From an uncultured Bacillaceae bacterium (GTDB lineage: Bacteria; Bacillota; Bacilli; Bacillales; Caldibacillaceae), in contig CALKAK010000063.1 of assembly GCA_937983015.1 (NCBI GenBank), forward strand, positions 1-10,152: DNA of 10,152 nt. Direction: 5' to 3'. Under the pieces are notes generated by a model. That model worked only from the letters and a program-made list of their open reading frames with translations. It was not told the DNA's origin and made no database searches. Made by a program: the position numbers and the translations under genes. Of this stretch, positions 5,767-10,152 are shown one piece after another. Each line of letters begins with the position of its first letter. Position 1 is the first letter of the stretch.

Positions 5767-6968
5767 TCATTCGCGAAAATATTCTTCCCTAGATGCCGGT
5801 AATACGGATACGAATAAAGTCGCAGCAAGGATGACCCCTGCCGTAGCAAATGTCAAGCAGACAGCTTGTAAGGAAAAATTTTCTGCTAGAAATCCTAATA
5901 GAAGTGTAAAACCGATTTGAATGACCCCCTGAACCACCTCGGCCAAACTACCGAACCGCCCCATGATCGTAACGGGAATATGATTTTGGAAAAAAGTGGC
6001 ATACCCAGCATTGGCAAATGAGATAAAAAAGCCGACCATGATGAATGCGACGGCAGCCGTAATAAAATTGATGGATGAAAAAAAGAAAAAGTATCCGAGG
6101 GAGGTGAGAAGCATTCCGGCGCCTATATAAAACTTAAGCGAAATTCTTTTCGCAAGGAGAGTTGCAAAAAACGACCCCGCAATCAATCCGCCTCCTGTAA
6201 TACTGACAATAAAGCCATAATCATGGTCCGATAAATGCAAGTGTAGTTTGATATACGTCAATTCCTGGGAATCAAGGGCGAAACCGATCAACATAGCGCC
6301 CTGGAAAAGTAAATATATGGCCAAAAAGTAGCGGGCGGTTAAAATGAAGTTTTTTATAATTCGCCAATCTTGAAGCCAGGTTCGCCAGTTGAATGTCTTT
6401 TCTATCGGTTTCCTTTCTTCATCCACGTCAGGAAGGAGGTAGATCAAGAATGCGCAAATGAGAAAGGTAAGTGCATTAAGAAATATACAGAAATCAGCGT
6501 TGGCATACATGATGATCACACCGGCAATTGCCGGTCCTAGCACCACCGCTCCTGAACTCGCCAATCCCATTATGGAGTTGAATTGTTTTCGTTGTTTGCG
6601 GGGGACTAATTTAGTGATATACACAGTTGAAGCCGGGCGGAAAAGGCACCGAACACATTTATGATCAGCAAGATGATATAAATCAACCACAAAGATTCTA
6701 GAAAAGGAATGCAAAAGACGAGAAATCCACGTACTATATCGGTAAGTACAAGGAGCTTTCTTTTGTTAATACGATCGATCACACTACCGGACCAAGTATT
6801 TGTCAACAATACCGCGATGGGGCGGATGATGAATAGACCGGCAACAGCTGCCGGGGAACCGGTCATATTTAAAATTTTAAGATTGAGCGCAACAAGGTAC
6901 ATTCAATTGCACAAATAGGAAATGCCAATTCCGGCAATTAACAATAGAGGATTTTTCCACGTATTCAT
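5767..6968 (-). pseudogene. broken MFS transporter gene (MFS_3/EntS-like exporter)
   Basis: The full gene would encode about 400 residues, usual for a 12-helix major facilitator. It starts at ATG 6968 (MNTWKNPLLLIAGIGIS), with GGGAG six bases upstream. Codon 22 is TGA where the family has Trp: the sequence reads YLCN-stop-MYLVALNL. The frame continues through the cytoplasmic loop GSVIDRINKRK (61-71) to NVFGAF at residue 109. There the frame shifts: a T4 run (plus bases 6641-6644) needs one more T to read GAFFRPASTVYITKLVP and continue to the stop at 5767. The corrected length is exactly 401 codons. Proton-driven drug or siderophore export is the family's usual role. Two independent lesions favour true decay, though both could be sequence errors. 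Confidence 0.85.
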
Positions 6969-6994
6969 TCATTTCTCCCTTTATCCCTGAAATT

Positions 6995-7013
6995 AAGATC
7001 ATAATTGGATCTT
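6995..7013. promoter_or_regulatory. inverted repeat overlapping a possible -10 of the MFS gene
   Basis: AAGATC and GATCTT (6995-7000, 7008-7013) form perfect 6-base arms separated by seven bases. On the minus strand they overlap TATGAT (plus bases 6998-7003), a possible -10 about 30 bases before the MFS start. The matching -35 is poor. The layout would suit an operator for a small dimeric repressor, as is common before efflux genes, but no regulator gene is visible. Confidence 0.3.
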
Positions 7014-7108
7014 GAGTAACCGATGGCTGCTACAATCTATGATATTTAATCCGATTCCTTCCTAATTGTTTATGGTAACGCAATGATTCATGTTATCAAT
7101 TTTATTTA

Positions 7109-8410
7109 TCAGTCGACAACATACCGTTTAAAGCGCCAGTAGCCCACGCCAATCAGAATGAGACTGACGACAGATAAAACGATCATACCATTACCGGAGT
7201 GAATGGCTTCATTAAATTGGCTGACTGCGAATTCCCGATTGATGATTTTATGCATATCGATGTAGGTGAACGGGTTATAAGGAGCAACCGGGAGCACCGC
7301 CAATCCTAAATACAAGGTCGTAATAACTAGTGCGGCATTGATCGTTGCATTTTTAATCCATAAGTTTAAGAGGAAGAACAGCGAGTAGAGAAACACAATA
7401 AGTACAAGGGTTAGCGGGATTAAGTTCAAAAAGTACTCCCCAAGTGTGATGAAATGGAATTCATCGCGTAAAGCATTTAATACGGGCTGGGTTCCACCGG
7501 AAAATTGTTCCGCCGGACCGTCATAAATGAGGACAGGAAATTGCAGACTACCGGAACTTGAAGTAAATACACTCAAAATGAGCGGAACCGACATGATGAA
7601 AAGTACGAATAATATCGTAAAAAATAGACCACTACCATATTTGGCCCAAAAGAGCGTCTGCCGTTTCAGGGGCAGGACCGTATAGAAATTGAACCCTCGG
7701 TTTTTCTTTGTTGCCTCTGAAGAAACGCCATTGGCGAAGATCAAGCAGCCGATGATGATGAAAAACGGGATGACTAACGATTGACTTATTTGATAGAGAA
7801 AGTGAAAACCCGGTTTGCCGTACCGCTCCGTTGCCTCTTCCCATCTTTCCAGTGCCTTACCAGTGAAATGATCATAGATGGTTGGGTGGAAAGGGTCATA
7901 GAAATTCCTCTGGATGAACGGTTCGATTCCGGCTTCTGCGAGTAAACGTCTTTCTTCAGCCGAAACCCGCAAGGTGAAGATCGATACGGTTTGATCTTCG
8001 ATATAATAGTCCACAAGATTTCCACTCAATGCGACTTTAACTATTTCATTGAGTCGTTCGTATTGTTTTTGTGCAATTGGCCCCCAATTGTTTGCCGAAA
8101 GTTGTTCCAGCTCCCATTGATCTTCTTTAAGCATATATTCGTAAAATTCAATATCCGATTCTAAATTGTTAATTTTTTCTTCGTTATTTGCTTTTTTAGC
8201 ATCTTCCAGTTCGGCCATTAGTTTACGAATCATTTCCGGGTAATCGGTCAGACTGTACTCTAAACTGATTAACCGATTCTCAAGAATATTTTGGGCCACT
8301 GTATGATTGATGAGATAAAAAGTGGCGATGGCCAAAACAGAAAGGAAAATGGCAACCTGGTTTCCTCTTTTCTTTAACATTTTTTTACATTCGAACAGAA
8401 AAACCTTCAT
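7109..8410 (-). CDS. ABC-2 type exporter permease with extracytoplasmic helical domain
   Basis: 433-residue membrane protein. A short basic N-terminus (FECKKMLKKRGN) leads into helix 1 (17-36). A long soluble stretch (37-205) rich in Glu, Lys and Leu follows, with probable coiled coil at 44-125, placed outside the cell by topology. Five more helices lie near 208-228, 260-282, 325-349, 355-375 and 408-426. SSEATKKNRGFNFYTVLPLKR (first residue 230) is the cytoplasmic segment typical of ABC-2 permeases that contacts the ATPase. The ATG abuts the stop of the preceding permease with no gap, and GCGGGGAA provides a modest ribosome site. It is the last gene of the operon; no good terminator hairpin follows. 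The substrate cannot be told; peptide, antibiotic or lipid export or sensing are all possible. Confidence 0.85.
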   Translation of the reverse strand: MKVFLFECKKMLKKRGNQVAIFLSVLAIATFYLINHTVAQNILENRLISLEYSLTDYPEMIRKLMAELEDAKKANNEEKINNLESDIEFYEYMLKEDQWELEQLSANNWGPIAQKQYERLNEIVKVALSGNLVDYYIEDQTVSIFTLRVSAEERRLLAEAGIEPFIQRNFYDPFHPTIYDHFTGKALERWEEATERYGKPGFHFLYQISQSLVIPFFIIIGCLIFANGVSSEATKKNRGFNFYTVLPLKRQTLFWAKYGSGLFFTILFVLFIMSVPLILSVFTSSSGSLQFPVLIYDGPAEQFSGGTQPVLNALRDEFHFITLGEYFLNLIPLTLVLIVFLYSLFFLLNLWIKNATINAALVITTLYLGLAVLPVAPYNPFTYIDMHKIINREFAVSQFNEAIHSGNGMIVLSVVSLILIGVGYWRFKRYVVD

Positions 8411-9511
8411 TTAAATTCCCCGCTTTCGGATGATCGTCATGGCGGCGAAAAAAGAAATGCTGCCGGCGCCAAGTAAAACGATGGTTCCTATTGGATAGAA
8501 ACTCGGTGAGTCGATAATCACCCGGTCAACCATTTGAAAGGTAAACGGGTTGCAAACAACATGAAGACCATAGTTTGAAAGCATCCAGCCACCTGCCAGG
8601 AAGATTAATAGAAAGGAATACGTGATTATAGTGTTTTTGAATACATAAGCGCTAAGCAAGAGAATACTGAGGAGAAAAGCAATAAAGCAAAGGCTGTAGA
8701 CGATGCTTTGGATGAGATATTCACCGGTTGTGATAAAGGTGTCCAGTTTGGTATATAAAGGATAATTGAAAATATCACCTTCATTCCTTCCGAATAACAC
8801 GCCTAATAGATAGGCACTTCCAAATACGGTAAAAAGCCAAGGAATACTCGCAATAAATAAACTTATATATTTTCCTGTTACATAATAGCCGCGTGAAATT
8901 GGCAGGGTAAATACTTGCCGGATTGAAAATTCATCTAGCTCTTTTGTTACAACGATTCCTACAACAAAGGCAAGGAGGATAAAACCGATCGGCGTCATGA
9001 TAATAGAGACGATTTTTTTCATAAAAATGGCCGGTTGAATGGAAAGATCAAGGTCTTCCTTTGGTAAATTTCGCTTCAAAAGTTCTTCATTCAAGCGAAT
9101 GATATTCTGCATGTCCATTTTACTGACACCGAAGTACGCATTTTCAAACTCAATATAGCGCAGGGCTGTTTCGTACACGGTTATTTCATTTTGTAATTCT
9201 TCACGCCAGAGATTAGCATAGATGGAACTGATCAATTCCTGCAACCCATTCGATAATTCCTCTGCCATACTTAATTGTGCTTCGAGAACTGGATCGGCTT
9301 TTGTCTGTAATTGATCTTCCAGCATGAAAATTTGTTGACTGATATCCTGTCTTAGTCTTGTAAAATGTTCGACCTTTTTCGTAGTGATCTGATCTTGCAT
9401 AAGATAGTTGTAGAAAAATAGACTGGAAACAAAGAGTAGCGTTACTAGCAAAAACACAGGATATACTTTTAGCCGCCATAATTTTTTCCATTCAAACTGA
9501 ATGATTTTCAT
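8411..9511 (-). CDS. ABC-2 type exporter permease, paralogue of its neighbour
   Basis: 366-residue membrane protein with the same plan as the next gene: basic start (MKIIQFEWKKLWRLK), helix 1 (17-37), a predicted extracytoplasmic helical region (38-165, coiled-coil-like at about 45-120), then helices near 168-188, 213-240, 264-289, 295-313 and 340-360. The segment KELDEFSIRQVFTLPISRG (190-208) corresponds to the ATPase-contacting loop of ABC-2 permeases. The ATG has GAGGGAG just upstream, and the gene begins 12 bases after the ATPase stop, so the three genes form one operon. The two permeases differ in length and share the fold rather than close sequence, suggesting a heterodimeric channel. 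Substrate unknown. Confidence 0.86.
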   Translation of the reverse strand: MKIIQFEWKKLWRLKVYPVFLLVTLLFVSSLFFYNYLMQDQITTKKVEHFTRLRQDISQQIFMLEDQLQTKADPVLEAQLSMAEELSNGLQELISSIYANLWREELQNEITVYETALRYIEFENAYFGVSKMDMQNIIRLNEELLKRNLPKEDLDLSIQPAIFMKKIVSIIMTPIGFILLAFVVGIVVTKELDEFSIRQVFTLPISRGYYVTGKYISLFIASIPWLFTVFGSAYLLGVLFGRNEGDIFNYPLYTKLDTFITTGEYLIQSIVYSLCFIAFLLSILLLSAYVFKNTIITYSFLLIFLAGGWMLSNYGLHVVCNPFTFQMVDRVIIDSPSFYPIGTIVLLGAGSISFFAAMTIIRKRGI

Positions 9512-9523
9512 TATTGCTCCCTC

Positions 9524-10152
9524 TTACTGAAAAATTTCCTCGTACATCTTTTCCGAGCCGGTGACTTCCTTTTGAATATCTAATATTTGCAATCCCTCAT
9601 TTTTGAGTAGAACAAGAACCTCGTCAAGTTGTCCGGGTTGTAACTCGATACGAATTTTTTCTCCGATTTGATCAGCAGAAAAACCTTGCTCCCGGAATTG
9701 ACGCAGGGCACTTTCAGGATCGGAGAGAAAAAAATAATAGTATGCTTTTTCGTGTTCGCTTAAATCGACTTCGATAAGCTTTCCATCTTTCAAAAAGATG
9801 ATTTGTTTTGTAACCCGATCGATCTCCGCTAAATGATGCGATGATAAGAGAATCGTCGTTCCTTGTTCGGCCAGTTGTAAAAATATCCTTCTCATTAAAA
9901 TCGCACTTGACGGATCAAGGCCTGTTAGAGGTTCATCAAGCAACAAAAGCTTCGGTTTATTGAGCAAAGCCATCGCCAGGAGCAAGTGCTGTTTCATCCC
10001 GAGGGAATATTTTCCCACCGTTTTCTTCAAATAACTTTCCATCCCCACATATTCCGCAACCTCAACAATTCTTTTTTTCGGCAATTTATGGATATCAGCG
10101 AGGTATTTTAAATGGTCGTAACCGGTCAGGTACTCGAATAAGACCCGGTTAT
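9524..10152 (-). CDS. ABC-2 type exporter ATP-binding subunit (partial, cut by window edge)
   Basis: The frame stays open to the edge at 10152, so the first part, including Walker A, lies outside; about 85-95 residues are probably missing. The 208 visible residues begin NRVLFEYLTGYDHLKYLADI, a sequence typical of exporter ATPases just after the Q-loop. They include signature YSLGMKQ (48-54, a common variant of LSGGQ in this group), Walker B LLLLDEP (68-74) with Glu73, D-loop GLDP (77-80) and switch His105 (SSHH). The C-terminal portion (about 130-208) is the variable regulatory tail of BcrA-type exporter ATPases. The TTG at 10084 is an internal leucine codon, not the start. It energises the two permeases downstream. 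Confidence 0.9.
   Translation of the reverse strand, partial: NRVLFEYLTGYDHLKYLADIHKLPKKRIVEVAEYVGMESYLKKTVGKYSLGMKQHLLLAMALLNKPKLLLLDEPLTGLDPSSAILMRRIFLQLAEQGTTILLSSHHLAEIDRVTKQIIFLKDGKLIEVDLSEHEKAYYYFFLSDPESALRQFREQGFSADQIGEKIRIELQPGQLDEVLVLLKNEGLQILDIQKEVTGSEKMYEEIFQ

Noticed and set aside
10082..10084. TTG 10084 as the start of the exporter ATPase
   Set aside because: The frame is open upstream to the window edge and encodes typical ATPase sequence (YLTGYDHLKYLADI); the gene is cut, not short.

Overview
The window reads as an ordinary stretch of a low-to-mid GC Firmicutes chromosome, most likely a member of the Bacillaceae. The support is strong Shine-Dalgarno sites of the GGAGG type, frequent TTG and GTG starts, and close resemblance of several proteins to Bacillus subtilis OpuCA-D and YkuI. 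I cannot place it to genus.

Layout. Bases 1-241 are a leader that may hold the last 25 codons of an upstream gene, a short palindrome and the promoter of the next operon. Bases 242-3652 (+) are a complete four-gene osmoprotectant ABC importer, opuCA-opuCB-opuCC-opuCD (ATPase with tandem CBS domains, permease, lipoprotein binding protein, second permease), ended by a strong hairpin. Facing it on the minus strand is a YkuI-like EAL-domain protein (3815-5038) whose catalytic residues are largely replaced. Next on the minus strand come a 67-residue zinc-ribbon protein (5251-5454) with a clear terminator, a gene-poor AT-rich spacer (5455-5766), and a broken MFS exporter gene (5767-6968) carrying an in-frame stop and a one-base frameshift. 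The rest (7109-10152, minus) is an ABC-2 type exporter operon: an ATPase cut by the window edge followed by two permeases, each with a large predicted extracytoplasmic helical domain between its first two membrane helices.

How the parts work together. The OpuC proteins form one machine: OpuCC on the outer face captures compatible solutes, OpuCB and OpuCD form the channel, and OpuCA drives it and carries the CBS regulatory module. The EAL protein looks like a c-di-GMP sensor rather than a phosphodiesterase. The exporter at the right end is co-transcribed, but nothing visible reveals its substrate. The MFS gene is probably dead, unless both lesions are sequencing errors.

I see no CRISPR array, tRNA, rRNA, intact mobile element or clearly new multi-gene system. 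The most unusual items are the degenerate EAL domain, the doubly broken MFS gene and the exporter with paired extracytoplasmic domains.
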